Source of the DNA: Rhizodiscina lignyota
Taxonomy: Eukaryota > Ascomycota > Dothideomycetes > Aulographales > Rhizodiscinaceae
Reading direction: 5' to 3'
Length of the DNA: 64,000 bases
Assembly (NCBI GenBank): GCA_010015805.1
Contig: ML978122.1
Span: forward strand, 2,080,453 to 2,144,452
Part shown: positions 23,145 to 33,410 of the stretch, piece after piece
Layout of the letters: every line of letters begins with the position of its first letter
How positions within the stretch are numbered: position 1 is the stretch's first letter
Notes under the pieces: generated by a model
The model's database searches: none
What the model saw: the letters and a program-made list of their open reading frames with translations, nothing else
What the model was told of the DNA's origin: nothing
Translations under genes and position numbers: made by a program

Positions 23145-24620
23145 ATGAGGGTCTTCAAAATTGCTTTAGCAGTACCACAGTCAAAAATCAAGACGATAAA
23201 ATCTGCGCTCGAGAGCCGTGACAATGTCGTTGGCAGAGTCAAAATCTCTGCATCGTCATCAGACATATCAACCATCTCAGCGCAGTTTCGTTTCTCAGAA
23301 GCGGAAGATGCAGAAACCCTCAGATGGCTTTTAGATAAGAAGAGTATTTTCATATGGCTGGGGCTCGACACATCCATGACAGGGGGCATCACGATTTCCG
23401 ATGTCTCAAGCTCAGCGGTCGAGGACGCACCCAAGAAGAAGAGCGCGGGAATATTAGACAGAACAGTTCAAAACTGGCTGCATATGCTTCCTCCGGATCT
23501 GGTCCAATCTTCTACGATTCAACTGGACTCATTACAACGAGGATGGCCGAATCGCCATGTCATATATCAGCCAATGTTGCTCCTATCACAAGGCACTTTT
23601 CAAACTCCAGAATGGCAGGGCTTATTCAACGCAGCAGGTGGAGATCAAGTCCAGATTCTCTTTACGACTATGGCACAAGCCCTGAAAGTCACGCACATCG
23701 CTATAAATGAGCCGATTCCGGCAGAAAATCTCACAGCTGCGGGTGAAGAGGTCAACGTCCTCCGCTCCCCTAGCAACCTCCAGCCTCTCTTTGGAGATTT
23801 TGGACCTGTAGTAGCTTCCGATGACCCTTCACTGTCGGACTTTGATGCCGCCTTTTGGGTCTCCGCCGTTCAAAATGGCATCAAGCAGGTCTGGGCTCCG
23901 CGTTACACAATGTTCTCGCGCGGAAACGTTACGGAGAAAGCTCGCATCCTGAACTTGCCCCCCGTTACCGACGCTGTGAGGCGAGGCACTGATGATGGGA
24001 GAGGATGCTCTGCAGTTGATCTGTATGCTGGCATAGGGTACTTCGCGTTCAGCTACGTGAAGGCTGGCGTGGACAAGGTCCTCTGCTGGGAGATTAATCC
24101 CTGGAGTGTAGAAGGTCTAAAGAGAGGAGCGGAGAGCAACGGATGGGAAGTGAGGATTTTCAAAGAGGACGACATGGCTGACTTGGATGCGATCCAAGCC
24201 GCTGTCAATGACCGATCGGTTCGATTGTTGGTGTTCCATGTGTCGAATGAACGAGCACTTGAGACTTTTAGGGGTATATCGGGTGCTGTTCCTCCAGTGC
24301 GTCACATCAATTGTGGTCTGTTGCCCACATCTCGCGGTTCCTGGGAGACTGCTGTGCATCTTGTTCAGCCCGAAGGCGGTTGGATTCATTTGCATGAGAA
24401 CATCGCAGTCGCAGACATCCACGCTCGAGCAGAAGAGATAGTGTTGGACATACAGACTATGTACGAAGCGGGTGATGCGTCTGCTGCTGAGCGTGACGTG
24501 CCTGGAAAAATTGAGTTGCAGCACGTGGAGAGAGTGAAGACCTATGCTCCAGGCGTAATGCATTGTGTATTAGATATTTACATCTGTAGTAGCAAGGCAG
24601 TTGCTCTCGACGAAGGTTGA
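23145..24620 (+). CDS. TRM12: tRNA wybutosine-synthesizing protein 2 (Trm12/TYW2-like)
   Basis: This is a single-exon protein of 491 residues, close to the yeast Trm12 length. The C-terminal half has the class I SAM-dependent fold of the Trm5/TYW2 family: DLYAGIGYFAFSYVKAG (SAM loop), then CWEINPWSVEGLKRG, and the late block GGWIHLHENI. The N-terminal half matches the poorly conserved tRNA-binding part (LQRGWPNRHVIYQPMLLLS, QVWAPRYTMFSRGN). The enzyme transfers the aminocarboxypropyl group of SAM to the 4-demethylwyosine intermediate at position 37 of tRNA-Phe, in the cytosol. The family call is strong. Substrate position is taken from established knowledge of yeast and human homologues. Confidence 0.9.
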   Translation: MRVFKIALAVPQSKIKTIKSALESRDNVVGRVKISASSSDISTISAQFRFSEAEDAETLRWLLDKKSIFIWLGLDTSMTGGITISDVSSSAVEDAPKKKSAGILDRTVQNWLHMLPPDLVQSSTIQLDSLQRGWPNRHVIYQPMLLLSQGTFQTPEWQGLFNAAGGDQVQILFTTMAQALKVTHIAINEPIPAENLTAAGEEVNVLRSPSNLQPLFGDFGPVVASDDPSLSDFDAAFWVSAVQNGIKQVWAPRYTMFSRGNVTEKARILNLPPVTDAVRRGTDDGRGCSAVDLYAGIGYFAFSYVKAGVDKVLCWEINPWSVEGLKRGAESNGWEVRIFKEDDMADLDAIQAAVNDRSVRLLVFHVSNERALETFRGISGAVPPVRHINCGLLPTSRGSWETAVHLVQPEGGWIHLHENIAVADIHARAEEIVLDIQTMYEAGDASAAERDVPGKIELQHVERVKTYAPGVMHCVLDIYICSSKAVALDEG

Positions 24621-24808
24621 AATGGTAACATGAGCGAGTTGTGCTCTTCAACGCATGCAATGTTGTTTCTGAGCGCTTAGTGTCATATGTTTTGGATAGC
24701 GCCAACGGAGCCACGTCTCAGTGGATGTAACCTGTTTCGATTGCAGAGGATATCCATCCTCGTAGTTCAATGTATTGTACATAACTGACCATTTGTGATA
24801 TTGGACGG

Positions 24809-25009
24809 TCAGTAAAGAGGTTCTTCCCCCTTCAACTGTAGCAGCACCACGCTCGTAATAAACAACATTACATACGTGATGAAAATGTCCCGATCTCCAC
24901 CGTCATGCTGTGCGATGAACAGCCAATAACTGTTCCAGCATAAAATTCCCGTAATGATCCAAAACCAACCTCTTTCGTATTCATGGTTCAACCGTCGTAG
25001 CTTTTCCAT
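24809..25009 (-). CDS. possible small two-helix membrane protein
   Basis: This 66-codon frame has a polar, charged start (EKLRRLNHEYERG) and two hydrophobic segments: about residues 15-33 (WFWIITGILCWNSYWLF) and 43-59 (IFITYVMLFITSVVLLQL). Charged residues lie between and after. That composition is unusual for a chance frame in a 440-base gap between two unrelated genes. It overlaps neither neighbour. I recognise no family. It could be a short unannotated gene or the last exon of a longer one. Confidence 0.35.
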   Translation of the reverse strand: MEKLRRLNHEYERGWFWIITGILCWNSYWLFIAQHDGGDRDIFITYVMLFITSVVLLQLKGEEPLY

Positions 25010-25061
25010 AACGGCATTCGCGTTCCTTGTGACTAAGACTGTATCATCCGGGTAAGCATCT

Positions 25062-25751
25062 TCAGTCCCGCCGAAACTTCTGTGGTATATTTTCTTCGAT
25101 CACACCGTTCGCAGCCGAAGCCTCTCTCTTCTCCCAAGCCTCCTGTTCCTCCTCCATCTGCTCGTGCTTCTTGAAATGCGCAATGTCCTCTGGATGTGTC
25201 AGGTCCTCCTCCTTCACATCATCGCCGCTGTGGTATTTCTCGAAATGGTGGATCTCGTATTCATACTCGTCGTCGCCGTGGTGGCCTGGGCCAAATCCCA
25301 AGTCTGGCAGCGCTACACCCTTTCCGCTCGCGACGGTGAATTCGGCATACGATATGGTACCAGACTTGTCAGTGTCGAAGAGATCGAGGACTTTCTGCAC
25401 GCCGGAGGCTTTGTCGGCCTCCGAAACGTGCGAGTTTGACTCGTCGAAGAGGCCGTAGGTGCGGCGGATGTCTTCTGGTGACCATTGGCCGGAGTCGTCA
25501 TAATCGTGGAGCTGGAAGAAGACACCAGAATCGAAGGAGGTTATATGATGTTCCTCTGCAAAAGTTATTTATGAGCTTGCGAACAAGCTTGAAGCAGTAA
25601 TTTCATTTCACTCACCTGCCATGTGTCGCGTCGCCCAATCCGCGTCTGCGGAAATTGGAATCTGATCGTGACCATGATCGCCATGCGCAAGGGAGAAAGA
25701 GGCCACAGAAGCTACCACAAATAGCGGCCTCAGAAGCATTCGTAGCTTCAT
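25062..25751 (-). CDS. secretory-pathway EF-hand protein (Ssp120/nucleobindin-like)
   Basis: There are two exons, 25751-25616 and 25555-25062, with an intron whose donor is GTGAGT; 209 residues. The protein opens with a signal peptide (LLRPLFVVASVASFSLAHG), then a His/Asp-rich stretch and an ATRHMAEEHHI segment. Two EF-hand loops follow: DYDDSGQWSPED and DTDKSGTISYAE. The C-terminal third is acidic and charged (HPEDIAHFKKHEQMEEEQ). This matches small fungal ER/Golgi calcium-binding proteins of the Ssp120 type, which work with cargo receptors in early secretion. No HDEL-type retrieval signal ends the protein (KFRRD). Confidence 0.82.
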
Positions 25752-26738
25752 ATTGTTTGTGGATGCAAATGTTGTTTTGATGCGCGAGATGAATCTGGAC
25801 CTCGAGGTAACCTTTAGAGCGATATCTAGCTTGGGCCGCGGCTACTCTAACCAAAAATTGTTAAGGCGGCCTGGGCAATCGACCAATGCGGTTATCGTGC
25901 CGCCGGCGAAAATCTGGAGCTCGCTGAGATCCTCCATTTCGCGGGGGTCGACCAAGCTTTACATTCCATTAAATCGTACTCAAGTTACGCTTAAACTCAG
26001 CGCGGGAGGCTCCTTGATCAGAAGCCTCACATGGCAGATTTTCTAACGTCTTCTATCCTTGGCTCAACTACAAAGTCTTGACATTTATCAGCTACGAGCG
26101 AGCGGAGCTTACTAGTACAGACATTTCCCGGATTTGACACAGCTCATTCCCCACCATTAGAGATCCCCATGGGGTCCTTAAAGCGATATTCACCCATCTC
26201 CCAAAGTTCTATGAGATGTGTGTTCCTGGCCGACAAGTGCTATCGGTGCATTTGATGTCACACTTTACGGGCATTGCAGAGGCTCTACATACCCGTTATC
26301 CAGGCATACGTGACTTATCGCTACGGCAAGAAGAAGAACTTTGCACCGATGGCTTTTCGAATCGAACTGCCTCACACACATGCCGCATGATGGAGTGATA
26401 GTCACCTTGAAATTCGTGGTGTGAGAGGAGTGTCGGTCCATGATTACACGTGGCGAAACCAAACGGCGAAAGTGCGGCTCGGGCTTTGCCTGTCCTGCCC
26501 CATCCAGATCGTAATCATATCAGCGCATTCCCGATATGCAGAATGCCGCAAACCTCGAATGGACTATGGACATGCCGCTTTCATACGGAAGAAGCACTGG
26601 GCGGCAATCTAAACCATATCGAAAGACTACAAAAAGGTAAGTACTTCTACTATTTCCTTCTTGCACTTCTTTCAGGCTATCCCCGCATTCCTTCTTCAGT
26701 TTCTCTACTTCCGAAGCTAGTTCCGAAGCTAGAACAAA
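25752..26738. other. divergent intergenic region, no gene seen
   Basis: A 987-base region between the EF-hand gene (-) and the aspartate kinase gene (+). Short frames on both strands look random. It should carry both promoters. No known amino-acid-control site was identified with confidence. Confidence 0.4.
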
Positions 26739-28465
26739 ATGAGTCCCGCTATCCCCTGCAAGAGAGAATGGGTTGTGCAGAAGTATGGAGGCACGAGTTT
26801 GGGGAAGCTCCTCGATACCATTTGCGGTGAAATCATTCCCGCCTTTTCATACCAGTTCAACGTAGCCGTCATATGTTCCGCCATTTCCGGAAAGTCGAAG
26901 GCCTTAGGCACCACTAGCTTGCTCATTCAATGCATATCCGCCATCTCTTCATCAACAGAAGGTGCCGAAAACGAATTGAACGACACACTGGATCTTTTGA
27001 AGGACAACCATCTTAACATCATCAACTCCATTGCATCAGGGCTGAATCCAGATGCCCAGCAGATATGTCAACGGGCCGCTAACGCGATATCGAAGGAGTG
27101 CGAGCAGATGCGTGCGTTCATGCTGGCAGCACAAACTGTTGGCGAGCTTTCACCTCGTTCAAGAGATCGAATATTGGCACTTGGAGAAAGGCTTGCTTGT
27201 TCGATAGTCGCCACCACACTTCAAGTCAAGGGCGTTCCTGCGCAGCCCGTGTTTCTTGATAATCTCGTCGAAGAAACCTTCGGCCCATCGGTAGCTACCC
27301 AGCGAGACGCGTTCGAAACCCTCGGAGCAGACGTATACCCACTTTTATCACAACAAATTGCACGGAAAATCCAAGACTGCGATGGCGCTATTCCCATTAT
27401 TACAGGTTTCTTCGGCATCGTGCCGAACTCATTGATAGCTACCGTTGGCCGAGGGTACTCCGACTTCTGCGCAGCCCTCTGCGCAGTCGGCTTAGGGGCT
27501 CGCGAACTCCAGATATGGAAAGAAGTTGATGGAATCTTCACGGCAGATCCGAGGAAGATTCCGTCCGCTCGTTTATTACCGGCAGTAACATTCGAAGAAG
27601 CTGCCGAGTTGACATACTACGGTAGCGAAGTCGTTCATCCGATGGCGGTGGATCAAATACGTCACGCCGGTATTCGCTTGCAGCTGAAGAATGTATTCAA
27701 TCCTGCTGGAGCTGGCACTAGAATCTATCCAACGAGCACTCCATTGCCGTCCCCTCCAACCTCGGAAGCCCCCACTCCTCGGAGTACATCGCCTTCACGA
27801 GCTTCAGCGCCGCCTCTGGCATGCATGCTGATCGGCTATCACGGAAATCTGGAAAATCGTCGTACTCCAACAGCAGTTACTGTCAAGGACCCTATCACGG
27901 TTGTGAATGTCCTGTGCAACCAAAAGCGAAAGTCTTCCACGTTCCTTCTCAACGTTCTGGAGCAAGTAGCCAAGCACAATCTGGATATCGACCTTGTCAC
28001 CAGCAGTGAAAAGAGCGTCAGCTTTGCACTGGAGAATGTCGACGACAGGCAGCGGCTACGGAGGCTCATCACCGTGCTGGAGGACTTCGGCTGTGTCACT
28101 GTGTCCGAGGACCGAGCGATAATATCAGTGGTCGGCCACAAGATGAGGAACATGGTCGGAGTATCAAGTACGTTTGTGATTGATAACATTTCGGGACATA
28201 ACTGACCATTTCAGGCGAGATCCTCTCCGCGTTAGCAGCGGCCAAAATCAACGTTCATATGATAAGCCAAGGTGCCAGCGAAATCAATATCTCGTAAGTC
28301 ACATATTTTCCGCTTAGATTTCGACCACTAACGGGTATTCATAGTGCGGTCGTGCGCAAGGATCAAGCACTACTCGCGATGGAGGTCATTCATCAAAATG
28401 TCTTAAAGATTCCATCAAGGACCGAAGTAGAGAATAACTTCATCAAGGGTCCGTGGCTGTATTAG
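26739..28465 (+). CDS. HOM3: aspartate kinase (Hom3/Fub3 type)
   Basis: There are three exons, 26739-28167, 28215-28293 and 28345-28465; 542 residues. KYGGTSLGK near residue 15 is the aspartokinase phosphate-binding start. Later kinase blocks include FFGIVPNSLIATVGRGYSDF, EVDGIFTADPRK and TYYGSEVVHPMAVDQI. Two ACT domains follow: one around TFLLNVLEQVAKHNLDIDLV, the other split by the introns (SEILSALAAAKINVHMISQG). The enzyme phosphorylates aspartate, the first step toward homoserine, threonine and methionine; the ACT domains normally give threonine feedback. The gene starts a run with homoserine O-acetyltransferase, nitrilase, a Zn2Cys6 factor and an O-acetylhomoserine lyase. This suggests either linked methionine genes or a dedicated precursor copy, as FUB3 is for fusaric acid. 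Confidence 0.93.
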
Positions 28466-29202
28466 TACCTTTGCGGTAAAGCGTCGTGAGAAAAGCGTCC
28501 TTCTGTATGATTTCATTAGCATGGCATTTGGCGCGATGGATGAGATATGTGGGAAATTTCTATTTCAGCTGCGTTACATATGCACGCAAAGTTTCGCGGT
28601 CAAAGCGCAGGTGTCGGGGAACACTTTAGAGTAGAGTCGAGCTGCTTACGCACAATTGTTGCGCGCTCTCATGTAAATTACCTTAAATATAAGGAAAATG
28701 ACCTTTGCAAAGTACGTCGCAGAGATAAATCAACTATCGTTCTCAGTGTTTGTTGATAAGAATACCGTGGATGGGAGGGAAGTGCTAGCAAAGCTCGCGA
28801 GGAAACAAGTTTTGCTGGCCAAGTCGTCAGGCTCGAGCAGCTTCCGCGAATACTCAGACTATTAGCGAGTGCTATGTGCAATTCGCGGAAGCCCGTCATT
28901 GACGCACCGCCTACTGCCCTCGAGCTCTTCTTCGGGAAACATTGAGCGGCTCTATCAACATGTGCGGATACTTGCGGGAAACTGGGTCGAAGAAATGGGC
29001 AACTCTCTTTTATTCCTAGCACACGGTTGGTGAAAATTTACCGTGATATATGGATTAGCCTTTCTAACAGGACCTTTCCTGCAGTCTAATTCTTCGTCCA
29101 TAAAGGTGATGACCTCTTGTAACTCCTTGACCCCAAATACGAAAAGCACAACACGATATGTACACAAGGTAACAGAGACAAAACTCTTTAATACAGGTTG
29201 AA
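28466..29202. other. convergent intergenic region, no gene seen
   Basis: This lies between the 3' ends of the aspartate kinase (+) and homoserine O-acetyltransferase (-) genes. Frames reach 114 codons but show no domain. It probably contains only 3' UTRs. Confidence 0.45.
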
Positions 29203-30673
29203 TCATTCCTCCATTTCGCCGACCATGCTCGCCCCATTTGCGTCAATATGAAGGTCAGCATTTCCGGCTACAAGTGGCTCACCCTCGTATATCTGAGGAT
29301 GCTTGTTCTGTAAATGCTCGATCATCAATCGGTCCAAGTCCTCAAAGTCAAGCAGAAAGCCGTCGTGTCCGTTTGTCGATGAGAGCATGTGAAGTCTCGC
29401 GTCCGGTAGTGCATTGGCTAACTGTCTCTGCTCCTCTGGTGTGAAGAGAATGTCAGATTCAACGCCGACGACTAACGCGCCTGGCTCGACCGCTGAGAGA
29501 ACGGATTCGAAGTCGTCCTCAGTAGGGCATTCAGCACCATTCGAATTAGTTGCCCGGCCTCGACATATGTCGTGAGAGTCCATCTTGTTCAAAAGATGCA
29601 GATAACAGTTCGCGTCGAATCTGGAAAGGAATTTGGAGCCTTGATAACCAAGATAGCCTTGAACGGAGAAATGCGGATGTAGTTTCCGTTTATGGGAATC
29701 GGAGTTGCTGCTATTGACAGCTACGTTGCTCACTGAACTGTGAGAATGATTTGACTGCTTCGACTTCTTCGTGACTGTCTTGTTAGGTTTCCGTCCAAAT
29801 CGCGCCTCAAAGCTCGTGGATGATCGATAGGTCAACATAGCAATCATGCGAGCCGCGGCCAATCCAGAGGCAGGCTGGCTTGAAGGATGTGGCTCGTAGT
29901 GCCCGCCGCGGAAGAGAGAGTCGTTCTGTATACATTGACGTTGTGTTTCGGCCCAGGCAATTCCCCATGCGCTATGAGAGAGCGATGTAGCGATCGTAAC
30001 GAGGGTCTTAACATAGTGTGGAGGCGTGCAAAGTCCCCATTCCAGAGCCGTCATGCCTCCCATTGAGCCGCCAACGACTGCAGCTACAGACGAGACACCA
30101 AGGGCGTCAAGGACAAGCTTTTGAGCACTGGTATTTCTGTTAACGACTGACATTGTAGATTCCTTGGAAACTGATCAGGTGGCATGCTTACTTCACATCA
30201 TCTCTGGCAGTAGTTGCAGGGAAGTCAGCTCCATACGGTTTGCTTGTCGCAGGGTTGATGTTGAGAGAAGAACTGCTCCCATACGGCGATCCGAGGCAGT
30301 TTCCACAAAAGATGAAGAACCTTGTCGGGTCCAGTGTCTTGCCAGGACCGAAGAGAGGATGCCACCAGTCAACCAGGTCGCTGCTTCCCGTCAAAGCATG
30401 ACACACGACGAGGACGTTATCCCTCTTGTCATTTAACTTCCCCCATGTCTTGTACGCAATCTGGCAGTTTGAAAGTGTCTCGCCAGATTCTAGGGTGAAG
30501 GAAGGGATGACTGCGAACTTCTGGTTACGGATGAGGCGAGAGTAATGATGCTCCTGTGCGAGACTGGATTCAAGACGAGCCTCTGCATAGTCTTGCGACG
30601 TGAGACGCATCGATAATGTTCGGTTTGACAATTCTTGGACCGTGGTCAATGGAGATTGTAGGGAGGAAGACAT
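29203..30673 (-). CDS. MET2: homoserine O-acetyltransferase (Met2/Fub5 type)
   Basis: There are two exons, 30673-30192 and 30136-29203, with a 55-base intron; 471 residues. It has the alpha/beta-hydrolase acyltransferase fold of MetX/Met2: LESGETLSNCQIAYKTWGKL, VLVVCHALTGSSD, WWHPLFGPGKTLD, NCLGSPYGSSS, and the nucleophile elbow GGSMGGM with Ser185. The Asp strand is VVGVESDILFTPEEQ and the His block is TNGHDGFLLDFEDL. A polar insertion rich in Lys, Ser and Asn (about 29690-29790) is usual in fungal members. It acetylates homoserine from acetyl-CoA, giving O-acetylhomoserine, the substrate of the lyase encoded at 36975-38585. A Met 12 codons upstream could be used instead. The gene is divergent from the nitrilase gene. 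Confidence 0.93.
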
Positions 30674-31032
30674 GTTGCTAACTTGCGTCGTCGACGATGA
30701 GAGATACACTAGGATGCAGAAGCGATGTGTTCATTTTCTGATAGTAACAACCAGTGGTTTTACCTTTATCAGTAGTCGAAGTACCAATATCGGTATCTAA
30801 TGCAGTTCAGAAACCTTGTTGAAGTTTGCGGCATGGTGCGGCACGTTTTCTACGTTCGGGCTTTGCTTTCTGACGTGCATTCGATCCTTGAACCCGCAAA
30901 ATCGAGAACGTCAACAAACAGCTTCGGCGAAGATAACGTCGCAATGCCGCATAACTCCTTATTTGGTAGCTTCTTAAGCAGCCGTAAGGGTCTAATGTCT
31001 CTGGGCTGATCAGCACGCGATAAAGAGAAATC
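30674..31032. promoter_or_regulatory. shared promoter region of MET2-like and nitrilase genes
   Basis: About 360 bases separate the two start codons, which point outward. The short spacing implies shared or coupled regulation. I could not identify a specific binding site. Confidence 0.5.
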
Positions 31033-32615
31033 ATGTCTGAAGGCGCAAACGGGTTCGTGAAAGTCGCTGCTGTTCAGGCTGCACCTATCTCATTTGATTT
31101 GCCAAAGTCCCTGCAGAAGCTATCTGGACTGTCTGCAGAGGCAGCATCGAAGGGTGCTCAAATCGTTGTGTTTCCGTGAGGAGCTGTTCTCAGCCCTGAC
31201 GCAAGATCAAACGGCTGATACCCAAGTAGGGAAGGATTCCTAACAGCTTATCCATGGAGATATGCCTTTGATGCAACGATTGGTGCACGAGAGCCTCGTG
31301 GTTTGTGCAGACATTATTTTCCAAGATATTCGCATTCTGATGTACGTTCGCAGGTCGAAAGTGGTATGCACGGTATTATGAATCGGCTGTAGGCATCCCG
31401 TCGCCCGAATGCGATTTTCTCGCAGAAGTCGCAAAGAGCAATCAGATCTATTTATCAGTTGGTATCATCGAAAAGGATCAAGGGTGAGTCATGCCTTTGT
31501 CCGATTGTTCCGATGGTCCCGCCAAGCCCATGCAACGATCGTGTCAGAGTAGATCGAATGGTTCCAGAGAAATGAAATCAACAGGATATGGGTCCACATC
31601 AATAGCTTATTCCTGTAACTTTGCTAACGTGTTCTTCGTGTGCGTAGGACGCTATATTGTACAGCACTGCTGCTGGGAAAGGATGGCACTATTCTGTCTC
31701 GGCACCGTAAAGTGAGTAATCGAGAACTCTGAAATTGCGATGGAAGATTTCGCTGACTGTTGACACAGTTGATCCCAACAGCAGCAGAACGCCTTGTCTG
31801 GGGTCGTGGTGCTGGCGATGGATTGAATGTAGTGCAGACGGAACTCGGAAAGATTGGAGGATTAATTTGGTGAGTCGCACGACCAAGCCTGACCACGAAC
31901 GATGACTCTAATATGAGAACTGTAAAGCTGGGAGAATTATATGCCAGCTGCAAGATTAGCACTATATCAGCAAGGTATCGAGTAAGTGAATACGAATCAA
32001 AAGATGCAAATTGTGCGTTAATTCGGAGACCTGCAGGATATATTTAGCGCCCAATGCGGATGATCTTCCCGAGTGGACTGCTACAATGAAGCATATTGCG
32101 AAAGAGGGAAGATGCTTCGTGGTGAATGTCAATCAATTCTGCAAGGTCGGCAAGAACTTCGAATGGAGGAGAAAATCACTGACGATGTGCTCAGGTCTCG
32201 GATTTCCCCTCTGATTACCCTCCGTTTACGGAAGATCACTACGACCGTAAACCAGACGGATCTAAATGGCAGCCGGATGACATCCTAAGCCACGGTGGAT
32301 CATGTGTAGTGGGACCGTTGGGGACCTTTCTCGCGGAGCCAGTATGGGATAGAGAAGAGATCGTCTACGCAACTCTCCGATCAATGGATATAGTTGAAGC
32401 ACGAGTAAGTTGCCCATGTACATTCCAACGCAAAGACCTGCTGACCAAGTGAAAGCTCGATTTTGACCCTGTTGGAAGCTATGCACGACCCGACGTATTG
32501 TAAGTTGTCATGTTCGCTTCGAATTGGATGCGGATGCATTGGTTAACAGCGTATTAGCTCCTTGACAGTGAATACAAAGCCAGGAGTCAATGTTCGTTTC
32601 GATGGGAAGCTGTAG
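31033..32615 (+). CDS. nitrilase (carbon-nitrogen hydrolase)
   Basis: I reconstruct ten exons: 31033-31175, 31230-31300, 31354-31483, 31648-31711, 31769-31869, 31928-31981, 32037-32145, 32195-32404, 32456-32499 and 32558-32615. Every junction keeps phase, giving 327 residues, the usual nitrilase length. The catalytic triad is complete: Glu49 in [10 protein letters not shown], Lys136 in [16 protein letters not shown], and Cys170 in GLICWENYMP, whose codon is split by intron 5. Further family blocks are [29 protein letters not shown], and [20 protein letters not shown] near the end. Nitrilases convert nitriles to acids plus ammonia, or in some members to amides. Nine introns in under 1.6 kb is unusually many for this window. 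The position between the acetyltransferase and regulator genes makes it a likely member of the same pathway. Confidence 0.9.
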
Positions 32616-33410
32616 TAGAATCGGAGTTTGAGCTGGACGATGATGCATAGACTTAAGGTACGGAGTATGGAGTATTGTAGGCGGTTAGCATACGTTGAAT
32701 ACAATATCTACAAAGCTACTCAGGCCTTGTGCATGCCTTCAAAACTTTTGCAAGTAGACATGCAGATACCATTGGTAGGGCTGGAGTAGACGAGTCTTCG
32801 CGCTGGGGAACGCCAGGACGCGTGACGCGTGCTACGGATCGCGAAATGGCGCATCTTTGTTTCCCCGATGTCCGAAGGTTCATTTTTGGTAGCGAGTGAA
32901 ACTCCAACGACCTCGGGAGTTTTTGTCCGCTCAATGAGCATATTCTCTATGCCACAGCAAGCCGAATGAAACATTCTTTCTACGCCTCGCATGGTGATCC
33001 GGATCTATCATTTCAAAGTCGTGTGGATCTTGTTGAACTTTTTCGGCTTCCTGCTACACGATTTAACCGACGCTACGCCGTTGCGTGAACAGCGCCAACC
33101 GTAGGTTGCACGCCTGTCTCAATTGTCTCTCTAGTTCTTCTCTATGTGGTCTGAATATCATCTGATTCATTTTGCCTCGTTTGATGGAGCTTAGCGGAGG
33201 GAGTGTGCAGTCCTATGGGTGAGCGATAAGGCCGCAGGGATCGTGTGATTGCGGGCCGCATTGCTTTTCTTATCGGCATCGTTGGCATCTCACTGTCGCA
33301 CGACACCTCCAGTCAATTGAGCAGCGGCCTTTTCGGCGTTCATGAGGACAGAGTCTGTCTTTATGTCGTAATTGCGCCCTTTCGTACTCAACAGGCGGAA
33401 AGTAAGCAAA
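32616..33410. other. intergenic region upstream of the cluster regulator
   Basis: About 795 bases between the nitrilase end and the regulator start, both on +. No supported gene. It should contain the regulator's promoter. Confidence 0.4.

Noticed and set aside
31033-32615. Nitrilase as a pseudogene with many stops
   Set aside because: Every stop falls in a short GT-AG intron, and the spliced protein is full length with the triad intact.
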